DNA from: RCIO01 sp035555795
GTDB lineage: Bacteria; Pseudomonadota; Alphaproteobacteria; Rhizobiales; Rhizobiaceae
DNA: 64,000 nucleotides
Reading direction: 5' to 3'
NCBI GenBank assembly: GCA_035555795.1
Contig: DATMGE010000077.1
Location: 23,045 to 87,044, forward strand
The notes beneath the pieces are model-generated. The model worked only from the letters and a program-made list of their open reading frames with translations, was not told the origin of the DNA and did not search any database. A program made the translations under genes and the position numbers. Shown piece after piece: positions 25,026 to 34,559 of the stretch; within the stretch, counting starts at the first letter, position 1; each line of letters begins with the position of its first letter.

Positions 25026-25964
25026 ATGAGTGCAGATTATGACATCGTGGTCGTCGGCGCCGGCATGGCCGGCATGAGCGCGGCACTCACGGCGGGGCGG
25101 CTGGGCCGCAAGGTCGCGCTGCTGTCGAATGGCATGCCGGGCGGCCAGCTTCTCAGCATCGAGCACATTGACGGCGTGCCCGGCTATGCCGACGCACTGG
25201 CTGGCTACGATCTGTGCCCGATCACGCAGGAGCAATGCGATGCGGTCGGCGTCGAACTCGTCGTCGAGGCCTGTGAAGGCATTGTGGCAAATGGCGACGG
25301 CTGGACCGTGTCGAACGAGTCGGGCGACATCGATGCAAGGGCGGTGATCATCGCCAGCGGAACCGCGCTCGCCAAGCTCGGCGTGCCGGGCGAGGAAGCC
25401 TTCGCCGGCAAGGGCGTGAGCGATTGCGCGAGCTGCGACGGACCGTTGCTGCGCGGCAAGGTGGCCGTGGTGGTGGGTGGCGGCGATTCCGCCATGCAGG
25501 AGGCGCTGGTGGTGGCCGAACATGCGGCCAGGGTGGTGCTGGTCACCAATGGCGACACGCTGCACGGGCAGGCCGACTATCGCGAGAAGGTCGAGGCCAG
25601 CGACAAGATCGAGAAGCGGTTCAACTCGACCGTGACCGAGATCATGGGCGAGGGCGGTGTGAGCAAGGTCAGGATCAAGGATCTGGCGAGCGGCGCGGAG
25701 GAAGAACTGGACGCAGACGGTATATTCGTCTTCATCGGCCTTACGCCCAATACGGGCTTCCTTGGCGATCTCGTTCCGCTGGACGGCAAGGGGCATGTTC
25801 GGGTCGACGCGGCGCTGCGCACGCCGGTCAGGGGTATCGCCGCCGCTGGCAATGCGCGTGCGGGCGGTGCATTCCGCGCCGCCGGCGTGATGGGCGACGG
25901 TGCGATCGCCGCGAAGGCGGTCGACGACTATCTCACGACGGGCGAGTGGGCGCACCAGAACTGA
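25026..25964 (+). CDS. Thioredoxin-reductase-like FAD/NAD(P) disulfide oxidoreductase
   Basis: A 312-residue two-domain flavoprotein: FAD-binding VVVGAGMAGMSAA (residues 8-20), the redox pair CASC (Cys134/Cys137), an NAD(P)-binding VVVGGGDSAMQEAL, and a second FAD contact (RGIAAAGNARAGG), where bona fide thioredoxin reductases have a Gly-Asp. It presumably moves electrons from NADPH through FAD to a disulfide substrate. The altered second FAD motif (GNAR instead of GDV/GDC) suggests a paralog of TrxB, not the main enzyme. Confidence 0.85.
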   Translation: MSADYDIVVVGAGMAGMSAALTAGRLGRKVALLSNGMPGGQLLSIEHIDGVPGYADALAGYDLCPITQEQCDAVGVELVVEACEGIVANGDGWTVSNESGDIDARAVIIASGTALAKLGVPGEEAFAGKGVSDCASCDGPLLRGKVAVVVGGGDSAMQEALVVAEHAARVVLVTNGDTLHGQADYREKVEASDKIEKRFNSTVTEIMGEGGVSKVRIKDLASGAEEELDADGIFVFIGLTPNTGFLGDLVPLDGKGHVRVDAALRTPVRGIAAAGNARAGGAFRAAGVMGDGAIAAKAVDDYLTTGEWAHQN

Positions 25965-26045
25965 CGGGCGACGTCCTTTCGGCCGATCTCATTGTTTTGA
26001 CCGCATTGTGCGGCGCTTGGCTGCGAAACGCCTTGTCCCGGCTGC

Positions 26046-26983
26046 TCAGAAGCGGATGACCAGCCTTCCCCTCGTCCCGCCGGCTTCCAGCCGGCGGTGG
26101 GCATCCGCGGCTCTTTCGGGCGGATAGGTTTCCGCCACGCGCAGCGTGATCTCGCCACGCTCGACCTGTTGCCGAAGCCGGTCGAGCTTCTCCCATTCCT
26201 GCGCATAGGAGCGCACCAGGGTCGCCGTGAAACGGATATCGCGCTGCGGCGCGCCCAGAAAGCCGCGTACGGATGTGAAGGCGCCGCCGTCGCGGACGGC
26301 GGGAATGACGCGTTCATTGAGCACGGCGCCGTCCGCGAGCCCGTCGACCCCTTCGGGGAAGTGCGCGCGAATGCGCGATGCGACGTCGTCGCCCCTGCGC
26401 ACGACAATGTCGGCGCCGAGCGAGGCCACCAGATCCTCGTCCTTTCGGAGGCGTCGGCGATGACGGTGAGCCCTTCGGTCTTGGCGATCTGGATGACATA
26501 GCCGCCATAGGCGCCGGCCGCACCCGTCACCGCGATGACCTGACCGGGCGACAGCCGGAGCAGGTCGAGGGATTGGCGCGCCGTTAGCCCGTTCATCGGC
26601 AGGGTGGCTGCCTCGGCATGCGTCTTGCCGGCCGGCGCGCGTGCGACCGATCGATGGTCGAGGACGATCTGCTCGCGATACGCGCCGTGGCTGCCCTTCG
26701 GCACGACGATCGCCATGACGGCATCGCCGGGATTGAGCCTGTCCGGAACGCCTTCGCCGACTTCATCGACGGTCCCGGCCACCTCCATTCCCGGTATGTA
26801 GGGCGGCGGATCGACCTTCTGCTGCTCGGCGCGGGAACCGTCGCGTACGGCCATGTCGGTGGGGTTCACCGTCGCGGCATGGACGCGGATCCGCACCTGA
26901 CCGGCACCGGCGTGAAGTTCGGGCAGATCGAGGACCTGAAGAACGTCCGGGGTGCCATGCGTGAAAAGTCCAACCGCCCGCAT
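26046..26983 (-). pseudogene. Zinc-independent NADPH:quinone oxidoreductase (MDR family), frameshifted near 26450
   Basis: The 5' part (26983 to ~26450) encodes the GroES-like domain and the start of the Rossmann domain: MRAVGLFTHGTPDVLQV, PYIPGMEVAGTVDEVG, VIAVTGAAGAYGGYVIQIAK and LTVIADASE. The remainder continues in another frame as DEDLVASLGADIVVRRGDD to TRGRLVIRF (26046). A missing base in the short A-run (GAAAGG) would join DASE to the downstream frame. The intact protein (~312 aa) would reduce quinones or enones with NADPH. The start at 26983 has GGAAGGA upstream. It converges on the flavoprotein gene. Real inactivation or sequencing error cannot be distinguished here. Confidence 0.8.
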
Positions 26984-27228
26984 CGCTTCATCCTTCCCTG
27001 CAATCGGATCCATCCTCGGCTGGACGAGCCCGCGGGGTCAAGCGGTTCGTGCCGCCGGAAGAATAGTCCGGATCGGGCTTGACCCGCCTGCCTTTCGGGG
27101 GTGCTATTGGCGAATGGCTTTGTCGTGGCGGTTGGCTTCGAGATCGGCGTGCGGTTCCCATCCGTCGCCGGATGATTTGCCTATGTCCGGCGGCGCCTGA
27201 TTTTCTCGCAGCATGTCAGGAGGTACCC

Positions 27229-28737
27229 ATGTCAGATCAAGGCAACCCCAGCAATCATCGGCCAACCGGCTCCACGACGGGCGCCGGCGCTCCCGCACCG
27301 AGCGACCGCAATTCGCTCAGCGTCGGCGCGGATGGCCCCATCTTGCTGCACGACGTGCATTTCCTCGAGCAGATGGCGCATTTCAACCGCGAGAAGGTGC
27401 CCGAGCGCCAGCCCCATGCGAAGGGCGCCGGTGCTTTCGGAGTCTTCGAGACGACCGAGGATGTGTCAGCCTATACAAGGGCCGCGCTGTTCCAGAAGGG
27501 TGCCTCGACCGAGATGCTGGCGCGCTTCTCCACCGTCGCCGGCGAGATGGGCAGCCCCGATACCTGGCGCGACGTGCGCGGCTTCAGCCTCAAATTCTAC
27601 ACCAGCGAGGGCAATTACGACCTCGTCGGCAACAATACGCCGATCTTCTTCGTGCGCGATCCGATGAAATTCCCGCATTTCATCCGCAGCCAGAAGCGGC
27701 TTCCGGATTCGGGCCTGCGCGACAACCACATGCAGTGGGACTTCTGGACCAACAATCCCGAAAGCGCCCATCAGGTCACCTATCTGATGGGCGAGCGCGG
27801 CCTGCCCCGCACCTGGCGCAACATGAACGGCTATGGTTCGCACACCTATATGTGGATCAATGCGAGGGGAGAGCGCTTCTGGGTCAAGTACCACTTCCAT
27901 ACCCAGCAGGGTATGGCGTTCTTCTCCAATGAGGAAGCCGCCGCCATGGCCGGCGCTGATGCCGATTTCCATCGCCGCGACCTGTTCGAGGCGATCGGGC
28001 GCGGCGAGCATCCGAGCTGGAAACTGTCGGTCCAGATCATGCCCTATGAGGATGCGAAGACCTACCGGATCAATCCGTTCGACCTGACCAAGACCTGGCC
28101 GCATGCGGACTATCCGCTGATCCCGGTCGGCAGGATGACGCTCAACCGCAATCCGGAGAATTTCTTCGCCCAGATCGAGCAGGCGGCCTTCTCGCCCGGC
28201 AATACGGTGCCCGGCATCGGCCTGTCGCCGGACAAGATGCTTCTCGGCCGCGCCTTTGCCTATAATGACGCGCAGCGCAACCGCATCGGCACCAATTTCC
28301 ATCAGTTGCCCGTCAACCAGCCCAAGGTGCCGGTGAACAGCTACATGTTCGATGGCCACATGGCCTATCATCATAGCGGCAACGAGCCGGTCTATGTGCC
28401 CAACAGCGGCGGGCGGGCCTGGGCCGACGAGACCGGGCCGGTGGCCGATGGCTGGGAGGCCGACGGTGCGATGGTGCGCAGCGCCTATACGCTGCGCAGC
28501 AATGACGACGATTTCGGCCAGCCGGGCATTCTCGTGCGCGACGTGTTCAACGACGACCAGCGCGCCAGGCTCGTGGATCAAGTGGCCGGCAGCCTGCTGG
28601 GCGGCGTTCGCGAACCGGTACTGGGTCGCGCATTCCAGTATTGGAAGAGCATCGATGCCGATGTCGGCGCCCGGATCGAGGAAAAGGTGCGTCGGGCCGG
28701 CGCGCCGAAGCCCGCCGAAGGCATGGGAGAGGGCTGA
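27229..28737 (+). CDS. Monofunctional haem catalase
   Basis: Breaks down hydrogen peroxide. The 502-residue small-subunit catalase has the distal His region FNREKVPERQPHAKGAGAFGVFE, the distal Asn near NNTPIFFVRDPMKFPHFI, and the proximal haem Tyr region LLGRAFAYNDAQRNRIG. AGGAGGTACCC precedes the ATG at 27229, and the start fits the family's Gly/Thr/Thr-rich N-terminus (PTGSTTGAGAP). The frame extends upstream without conserved sequence. No OxyR site was recognised upstream. A strong hairpin follows the stop codon. Confidence 0.95.
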   Translation: MSDQGNPSNHRPTGSTTGAGAPAPSDRNSLSVGADGPILLHDVHFLEQMAHFNREKVPERQPHAKGAGAFGVFETTEDVSAYTRAALFQKGASTEMLARFSTVAGEMGSPDTWRDVRGFSLKFYTSEGNYDLVGNNTPIFFVRDPMKFPHFIRSQKRLPDSGLRDNHMQWDFWTNNPESAHQVTYLMGERGLPRTWRNMNGYGSHTYMWINARGERFWVKYHFHTQQGMAFFSNEEAAAMAGADADFHRRDLFEAIGRGEHPSWKLSVQIMPYEDAKTYRINPFDLTKTWPHADYPLIPVGRMTLNRNPENFFAQIEQAAFSPGNTVPGIGLSPDKMLLGRAFAYNDAQRNRIGTNFHQLPVNQPKVPVNSYMFDGHMAYHHSGNEPVYVPNSGGRAWADETGPVADGWEADGAMVRSAYTLRSNDDDFGQPGILVRDVFNDDQRARLVDQVAGSLLGGVREPVLGRAFQYWKSIDADVGARIEEKVRRAGAPKPAEGMGEG

Positions 28738-28763
28738 GCAAGCCGCGCTCCTCGTGTCGCGAA

Positions 28764-28803
28764 CCGCGCCCGTCCGTTCCCACAGCGGAACCGACGGGCG
28801 CGG
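28764..28803. terminator. Bidirectional hairpin between catalase and ferric-type permease genes
   Basis: CCGCGCCCGTCCGTTCC (28764-28780) pairs with GGAACCGACGGGCGCGG (28787-28803) with one mismatch around a 6-nt loop. It lies between two convergent stop codons. No T-run follows, so it may work with Rho or simply protect the 3' ends. Confidence 0.55.
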
Positions 28804-28812
28804 GACGGCGGT

Positions 28813-30585
28813 TCAGTTCACTTTCCACGGGGCCGCGCCGGGCGCAAGGCGCGAGCCCAGCGCCCCCGCCGCTGCGGCGAGCAGGAGGGTCACGGCCACG
28901 ATCACCGTTGCGAGCGCCGCGGCCCCGGTCGAGTTGCCCTCATATTGAAGCTGGAAGACCAGCACGCCCAGCGTTTCGTTTCCCGTCGACCACAGCAGCG
29001 CCGAAAGGGTGAGCTCGTTGAAGGCGGTCATGAAGACGAGCAGCGCGCCGGCCATGGCCGCAGGCAATACCGCCGGCGCAACGACCGAGGCCAGCCGCCG
29101 CAGCGGCTGAGCGCCGACGATGCGCGCCGCCTCGTCGACGGCCGGATCGAGGCTCTGCATGGCGCCCGCGACCGGCCGTTGCGCCAGCAGGAGGAAGCGG
29201 CCCAGATAGGCGACCAGCAATATCCAGAAGCTGCCATAGATCGACACGCCGAGAAGCGGCAGCGGCGGCAGGAACACGATGATGACGCCCAGCGCCAGCA
29301 CCGTGCCCGGCACCGCATAGGGCGCCTCGGCGGCGGCGTCGAGAAAGCGCGCCACGCCGCGGCCGCGTATGACGGCCGCATAGGAGAGCGCGACCGACAC
29401 CAGGGCCGACAGGATGGCGGCAATGGAGGCAAGCGCGAAACTGTTGGCGAAGGCGCGCCGCACCGTCTCGCTGTGGGTCAGCCGTGCGAAATTGTCGAGT
29501 GTCAGCGTGTCCCAGCCGAGCTTCATGCCGATGGCGGGAACCAGCGCGCTCGACAGCAAGGCGAGCAGCGGCAGAACGGAAAGCACCGCCAGCGCCAGCC
29601 ATGTGGCGGCTGCCGCTGGCATGCGTCCGCGCCCGAGTTTCATCGGGACGATGGACGCGCCGCTGCGGTCGAGCGTGCCGGCGCGCCGGACGAGCGCATA
29701 TCGCAGCAGCAGCCCGGCTGCCGCGAGCGAGACGAGCAGCAGGGTGATGGCGGCCACTTCGCCGAGCACCGAAGGGCCGAAGCCGTTCAACCGCTGGTAG
29801 ATCAGCGTCGTCAGCAACGTGATGCGGCCCGGTATGCCGAGCAGGGCCGGCACGCCGAAATTGCCGATCGCGGAGACGAAGGCGAGGGCTGCCCCCGCCA
29901 GCACGGCCGGCAATATGGCGGGCAGGACGATCCCCGTCACGATGCGGCTCCGGCGCGCGCCGGCGATCCGCGCCGCCTCGACCAGATCCTGCGGCAGCAC
30001 GCTGATGCCCGCCGCCACCGAAAGCAGGACCAGCGGCATATGTTCGAGACCCATCACCCAGACGATGCCGGACATGGAATAGATCGGGTTGGTCTGGCCG
30101 GGCGCCGGCGCAAGGCCGAACAGAGCCAGCAGCGTGCTCGACGGGCCGGTCAGCTCGATCCATGCCAGCGCCGAGATTTGCGGTGGGATCAGCATGGGCA
30201 GCAGCGCAAGGAACAGCAGCGCGCGGCGGCCAGGCAGGTCCGTCAATCGCAGCAGGAGGGTGAGGGCGGTGCCGAGGATCGTCGAGACGGCGGTCGAAAG
30301 CAGCGCAGCCTGCACGGTGTTGTTGAGCGCGCGGGCAACCGAGCGGCTGGCGAGCGTCTCGGCGGCGATGCCGAGCAATGCGCCGTCCGCGCCGGGCCGC
30401 AGCGCTTCGGCGAGAAGCCGGCCGAGCGGCAGGATGGCGACGATCGCCACATAGGCGAAGAGGCCCGCAAGCAGCAGGGCCTCCCCGGAAAGGCGGTGCG
30501 CGGCCGGTTGTGCCGGCCGGCGCCCGAATGTCGCGGTCGCGTCAGCCACCGAAAAGGTCGGCGAAGGCCTTCTTGTTGGCCGCAT
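28813..30585 (-). CDS. Ferric-iron-type ABC transporter permease (fused two-domain, FbpB/AfuB-like)
   Basis: A 590-residue permease with two tandem six-helix permease domains. EAA loops are visible at EAARIAGARRSRIVTGIVLPAILP in the first half and DEAARIVGAQPLRRLASVVAPAVLP in the second. Fused permeases of this type belong to Fe(III) or 2-aminoethylphosphonate importers. The ATG at 30585 lies inside the binding-protein gene (44-bp overlap); a GTG at 30549 would give an 8-bp overlap and is also reasonable. It is the third gene of the operon ATPase - SBP - permease. Confidence 0.88.
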   Translation of the reverse strand: MRPTRRPSPTFSVADATATFGRRPAQPAAHRLSGEALLLAGLFAYVAIVAILPLGRLLAEALRPGADGALLGIAAETLASRSVARALNNTVQAALLSTAVSTILGTALTLLLRLTDLPGRRALLFLALLPMLIPPQISALAWIELTGPSSTLLALFGLAPAPGQTNPIYSMSGIVWVMGLEHMPLVLLSVAAGISVLPQDLVEAARIAGARRSRIVTGIVLPAILPAVLAGAALAFVSAIGNFGVPALLGIPGRITLLTTLIYQRLNGFGPSVLGEVAAITLLLVSLAAAGLLLRYALVRRAGTLDRSGASIVPMKLGRGRMPAAAATWLALAVLSVLPLLALLSSALVPAIGMKLGWDTLTLDNFARLTHSETVRRAFANSFALASIAAILSALVSVALSYAAVIRGRGVARFLDAAAEAPYAVPGTVLALGVIIVFLPPLPLLGVSIYGSFWILLVAYLGRFLLLAQRPVAGAMQSLDPAVDEAARIVGAQPLRRLASVVAPAVLPAAMAGALLVFMTAFNELTLSALLWSTGNETLGVLVFQLQYEGNSTGAAALATVIVAVTLLLAAAAGALGSRLAPGAAPWKVN

Positions 30586-31528
30586 CGTCGGCCAGCATCT
30601 TCGCCGGGTCCGAAGGCAGGACGGTCAGCGAGGACATCGCGGGATAGCCGGCCGGCGGCTCGACGCCGTCGAAGATCGGGAAATAGCCCTGTTCGACCGA
30701 CTGGCGCTGCGCCGTTTCCGAAAGCTGCCAGTCGACGAAGACCTTGGCGGCATCGAGGCTGTCGCTGCCCTGCAGGATGGCGACCGGCTGGGTGATCGAC
30801 GACACGCCTTCCTTCGGGAAGACGAAGTCGACGGGCGAGCCCTTGGCCTTGGCGTTCAGCGCCATGTATTCGATGATGATGCCATAGGGCTTCTCGCCGC
30901 GGGCGACCGCCTCGACGACGGTGCCGTTACCCTGACCGGCAACAGCGCCGTTCTCTGCCAGCTTCTCGTAATAATCCCAACCGAACTGCTCCTGCTGGGT
31001 CATGGTGCCGACATGGATCACCGCCGCGCCGGAATAGAGCGGGCTCGGCATGATCAGGCCGGACGCAATGGCCTTGTCGGTGAGGTCGGCCCAGGAGGCG
31101 GGCGGCGTCTTCACCAGATTGGTATTGTAGATGATGCCGGTGGTGATCAACTTCGTGCCGAAGAAGGTCATGTCGGGATCGACCACGCTCTTGGGGAGCT
31201 TCTCGACCGGCGCGTCCTTGTAGGCATAGAGCAGGCCCTGGTCCTTCACCTGCGTCATGGCGACGGCGTCGGCGATCAACAGCACGTCGGCCTGGATGGC
31301 GCCGGCCGCATGCTCGGCCTGGAGCTTGCTCATCAGTTCGGTGGTGCCGGAGCGGAACAGCTCGACCTTGATGCCGGGATGATCCTCGTTGAAGGCGGCG
31401 ATCACGGCCTGCATCTGATCCGTCGGCTGCGAGGTGTAGACGGTGATGGTCGCGTCCTGTGCGGATGCGGCGAAGGGCGCGGCGGCCAGCAACAGGGCGG
31501 CCGAAAGCGCACGGAAGGTGGACAACAT
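30542..31528 (-). CDS. Ferric-iron-type ABC transporter substrate-binding protein
   Basis: A 328-residue periplasmic protein with a cleavable signal (MLSTFRALSAALLLAAAPFAASAQ). The mature part follows the FbpA/AfuA fold: TITVYTSQPTDQMQAVIAAF, VLLIADAVAMTQVKDQGLL, TGIIYNTNLV, FVFPKEG. A tyrosine pair (DYYEKL, ~residue 185) could be part of an iron site but is not decisive. Phosphonate- and thiamine-binding relatives share the fold. It lies between the ATPase and the permease genes. Confidence 0.85.
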   Translation of the reverse strand: MLSTFRALSAALLLAAAPFAASAQDATITVYTSQPTDQMQAVIAAFNEDHPGIKVELFRSGTTELMSKLQAEHAAGAIQADVLLIADAVAMTQVKDQGLLYAYKDAPVEKLPKSVVDPDMTFFGTKLITTGIIYNTNLVKTPPASWADLTDKAIASGLIMPSPLYSGAAVIHVGTMTQQEQFGWDYYEKLAENGAVAGQGNGTVVEAVARGEKPYGIIIEYMALNAKAKGSPVDFVFPKEGVSSITQPVAILQGSDSLDAAKVFVDWQLSETAQRQSVEQGYFPIFDGVEPPAGYPAMSSLTVLPSDPAKMLADDAANKKAFADLFGG

Positions 31529-31583
31529 GGGAACCTCTTGGACAGGGCGGTCACGGGAGACCTGAAAGCGGATGGAGCCTTAG

Positions 31584-31616
31584 GCCGCGCAAGTGACAGC
31601 CGCGTGACGGCGCGGC
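31584..31616 (-). other. Hairpin in the ATPase-binding protein spacer
   Basis: GCCGCGC (31584-31590) and GCGCGGC (31610-31616) pair around an inner GTGAC/GTCAC-like stem directly after the ATPase stop codon. Possible mRNA stabiliser or attenuator; no T-run. Confidence 0.3.
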
Positions 31617-32672
31617 TTACGGACCGGCAGGCGGTATCAGCCATGCATGGCCGATGGTCAGCGCGATCCTGTCGCCGGGCTTCATCCTGCGCGTCGCATG
31701 CGCGACGAGGACGGAGCCATCATCGAGCCCGCAGCGCAATGCGTAGTAGCCGCCGCGATAGATGCAGGAGATGACGGTGGCCGGCAGCGCACCGTCCGCC
31801 TGCGGGTCGGCAAGCGCGACATTCTCCGGCCTGACGGAGGCGAGTTGGGTTCCCGGCGCCTCTGCCGGCGGTGCCGCGAAGGATCGCCCGCCGATGGCGA
31901 ACGACCCGCCGGCCTGCGCATCCTGCCGCACATTGACGGGCAGCACGACGCCGTCGCCGATGAAGCGCGCGACCATGGCGGTTGCCGGCCGCGCATACAG
32001 CGTCTCGGGTGCGCCGCTTTGTTCGATGCGCCCTCCGTCCATCACCACGATCCGGTCGGCGATCGCCATCGCCTCGGCCTGGTCATGCGTGACGAAGACG
32101 AAGGTGGCGCGAGTCTCCTCGCTGATGCGGCGGAACTCGTCCAGCATGAGCGCGCGCAGATGGGCGTCGAGATTGGCGAGCGGCTCGTCGAGGAGGATCA
32201 GCGAGGGCGACATTGCGAGGCAGCGCGCCAGCGCGGCGCGCTGGCGCTGGCCGCCGGAGAGCTCCGCTGGCCGGCGCGTGCCGAACTCGGCCAGCCCGAC
32301 GCGGCGCAAGGCTGCATCCACGGCGGCGTCGATCTGCTTTCTGGCCATGCCGCGCACGCGCAGGCCGAAGGCGACGTTTTCCGCCACGGTCATCGTCGGC
32401 CACAGCGCATAGGACTGGAACACCATGCCCAGCCCGCGATGCTCCGGCTCGATGAAAACGCCCTTGCCGGCGACGATGCGGTCGCCCAGGGCGATCTCGC
32501 CGCTGTCGGGCCTCTCCAGTCCGGCAATGAGCCGCAGCAGCGTGGTCTTTCCGCATCCCGACGGGCCGAGCAGCGCCACGAATTCGCCCGAGGGGATTTC
32601 CAGATCCACCCGGTCGACCGCCCTCGTGCCGGCGAAGGCCCTGGAAACACCGGATAGGGTGAGTGTCGTCAT
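31617..32672 (-). CDS. Ferric-iron-type ABC transporter ATP-binding protein (FbpC-like, with TOBE domain)
   Basis: A 351-residue ATPase with Walker A GPSGCGKTT, Q-loop MVFQSYALWPTMTV, signature LSGGQRQRAALARCL, Walker B LILLDEPLANLD and switch His FVTHDQAEAM. A C-terminal TOBE-type domain (residues ~240-350, ASVRPENVAL...) follows. It starts the three-gene importer operon and is divergent from the LysR gene at 32879. Confidence 0.92.
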   Translation of the reverse strand: MTTLTLSGVSRAFAGTRAVDRVDLEIPSGEFVALLGPSGCGKTTLLRLIAGLERPDSGEIALGDRIVAGKGVFIEPEHRGLGMVFQSYALWPTMTVAENVAFGLRVRGMARKQIDAAVDAALRRVGLAEFGTRRPAELSGGQRQRAALARCLAMSPSLILLDEPLANLDAHLRALMLDEFRRISEETRATFVFVTHDQAEAMAIADRIVVMDGGRIEQSGAPETLYARPATAMVARFIGDGVVLPVNVRQDAQAGGSFAIGGRSFAAPPAEAPGTQLASVRPENVALADPQADGALPATVISCIYRGGYYALRCGLDDGSVLVAHATRRMKPGDRIALTIGHAWLIPPAGP

Positions 32673-32878
32673 CTGTCCTGCCTGTCGGAGCGGCGGATGC
32701 GGGAGACGTCCGCCGATCCTCTTCCTGATCAGCAGCCAGCCTCCTATGACGTTTGGGCGACAATCATGTGTCAGCGACCGCAGGCAACCTCCCGCGAGCG
32801 GGGATGTCCATGGCCGTTGCTTCCAGATCCGGTTATGATCATCCGAATTCAGGGCGGATTGTGCCTTCGGAGGAAGAA

Positions 32879-33790
32879 ATGGACCGGCTCGAATGCGACC
32901 GCATGTTCATTGCCGTCATGGAAACCGGCAGCTTCGTTGGCGCCGCGCAGCGGCTGGGGACCAGTTCCGGCCAGGCCTCCAAGCTGGTCTCGCGGCTGGA
33001 AAGCGATCTCGGGGCGCGGCTCCTGAACCGGACGACGCGGACGGTGTCGCCGACGGAAGCGGGGCAGGCCTATTATGAAAGGCTGCGTCCGCTTATCGAC
33101 GAACTCGATATGCTGGACCTCGATATCCGCAGCATTTCTCAATCTCCGCGCGGCCGGCTTCGCCTCACCGCGCCGCTCACCTTCGGCGTCGTGGAACTTG
33201 CGCCGGCGCTCAACGTCTTCGCCGCCCGATATCCCGATATCGAACTCGATGTGAGCTTCTCCGACCGGGTGGTCAATCTGCTGGACGAAGGGTTCGACAT
33301 GGCCGTGCGGGTCGGCCGCCCGAACGATTCGAGCCTCATCATCCGCAGGCTGTGCGTAGTGCGCATCGTCGTGGTCGCGGCACCGGACTATATCGAGCGG
33401 CATGGCGCGCCCGAAACGCCCGCCGATCTGGCAGGGCATGTCTGCATCGTCGATACCAATTTCCGCGAGCCGCAGCGCTGGCCCTTCAGCGACAAGGACG
33501 GAAAGGTGCAGCTGGCCGGCGTGCAGGGGCGGATACGCTATTCCAACACCGAGGCCTGCCTCCAGGCGGCCGAAGCCGGTCTCGGCCTTGCCTGCGTTCC
33601 CGGCTTCGTGGCCGGCGAGGCAATCCGATCGGGGCGCGTGGTCCGTCTTCTCCAGGCGTTCGAGCCGGAGCCCTATGAAGTCCACGCCCTCTATCCGCAC
33701 AGCCGCCATCTCGCGGCGAAGGTCCGGCTGCTCGTCGATTTCCTGGTGGAGCGCTATCACGGTCCGCCGCGATGGGAAGCAGGCTGGTAG
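32879..33790 (+). CDS. LysR-family transcriptional regulator of the detoxification operon
   Basis: A 303-residue regulator with a helix-turn-helix (FIAVMETGSFVGAAQRLGTSSGQASKLVSRLESDLG) and an effector domain like the QseD/AaeR/DhcR group (PRGRLRLTAPLTFGV, FDMAVRVGRPNDSSLI, CLQAAEAGLGLACVPGF). GGAGGAAGAA precedes the ATG at 32879. It is followed after 113 bp by four same-strand genes for NADP-binding, DoxX, VOC and glutathionyl-hydroquinone reductase proteins, and is divergent from the ferric-type importer. It probably senses a quinone or aromatic electrophile; that is inferred from context. Confidence 0.88.
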   Translation: MDRLECDRMFIAVMETGSFVGAAQRLGTSSGQASKLVSRLESDLGARLLNRTTRTVSPTEAGQAYYERLRPLIDELDMLDLDIRSISQSPRGRLRLTAPLTFGVVELAPALNVFAARYPDIELDVSFSDRVVNLLDEGFDMAVRVGRPNDSSLIIRRLCVVRIVVVAAPDYIERHGAPETPADLAGHVCIVDTNFREPQRWPFSDKDGKVQLAGVQGRIRYSNTEACLQAAEAGLGLACVPGFVAGEAIRSGRVVRLLQAFEPEPYEVHALYPHSRHLAAKVRLLVDFLVERYHGPPRWEAGW

Positions 33791-33903
33791 ATTGCTTCCA
33801 TAATGGATTTAATCTACTTCCATTCGTCTGGATTATCTTCAGAAAGGATCGGTGCCATCTTCTTGTGAACACGCAGACCGCGTCATCGCAAAGGAGAACG
33901 GAC

Positions 33904-34536
33904 ATGAACATTTCGATCATCGGTGCCGGCAATATGGGAAAGGGGCTTGCCGCCCTCTTCGCTAAGGCCGGCCATAAGGTCGCCCTGGCCGCCCGGGACA
34001 CCGACAAGGCCGTGGCCGCGGCGAACGAACTGGGCGCCGGCGTCACTGCGGTTGCCATCGCCAAGGCAGGCGAGGGGGCCGACATCGTCGTGCTGGCGGT
34101 GCCCTACGAAGCGGCTGCGGCCGCTGTCGAAGCCGCCGGCGGTCTTGCCGGAAAGCTGGTCGTCGACATCACCAATCCGATGAAGGCGGACTTTTCTAGC
34201 CTGAGCATCGGCCACACGACCAGCGCGGCCGAGGAAATCCAGAAGAGCGCACCCGCCGCACGCGTGGTGAAGGCTTTCAACACCATCTTCGCACAGGTGC
34301 TCCAGAATGGCGGGCAGGCGGGCGGTCGCCCGGCCACGGTCTTCGTGGCGTCCGATGATGCCGATGCCCGCGCCAGCATTGCCGAACTCGCGCGCAGTGC
34401 CGGATTCGAGACGGTCGAGACGGGCAATCTCGCCTCCGCACGCCTCCTTGAACCGGTCGCGGCCCTGAACATCGCGCTGGGCTACGGCCTTGGCCACGGC
34501 ACCGACATCGCACCCACCTGGCAGCGGACTGCCTGA
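33904..34536 (+). CDS. NAD(P)-binding F420-reductase-like oxidoreductase
   Basis: A 210-residue Rossmann protein: ISIIGAGNMGKGLAALFAKAGHKV at the N-terminus, VVLAVPYEAAAA, LVVDITNPM, and VVKAFNTIFAQVL. It belongs to the NADPH-dependent F420 reductase-like / NADP-binding family also found in bacteria without F420, where substrates are often flavins or quinone-like molecules. AAAGGAGAACGGAC precedes the start. First gene of the operon behind the LysR regulator. Confidence 0.85.
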   Translation: MNISIIGAGNMGKGLAALFAKAGHKVALAARDTDKAVAAANELGAGVTAVAIAKAGEGADIVVLAVPYEAAAAAVEAAGGLAGKLVVDITNPMKADFSSLSIGHTTSAAEEIQKSAPAARVVKAFNTIFAQVLQNGGQAGGRPATVFVASDDADARASIAELARSAGFETVETGNLASARLLEPVAALNIALGYGLGHGTDIAPTWQRTA

Positions 34537-34559
34537 CATATCCGACAAGGAACAAGACC

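Noticed and set aside
28945..30795. 616-codon plus-strand frame across the ferric-type permease
   Set aside because: Composition is Gln/Arg/Asp-rich noise opposite a clear twelve-helix permease.
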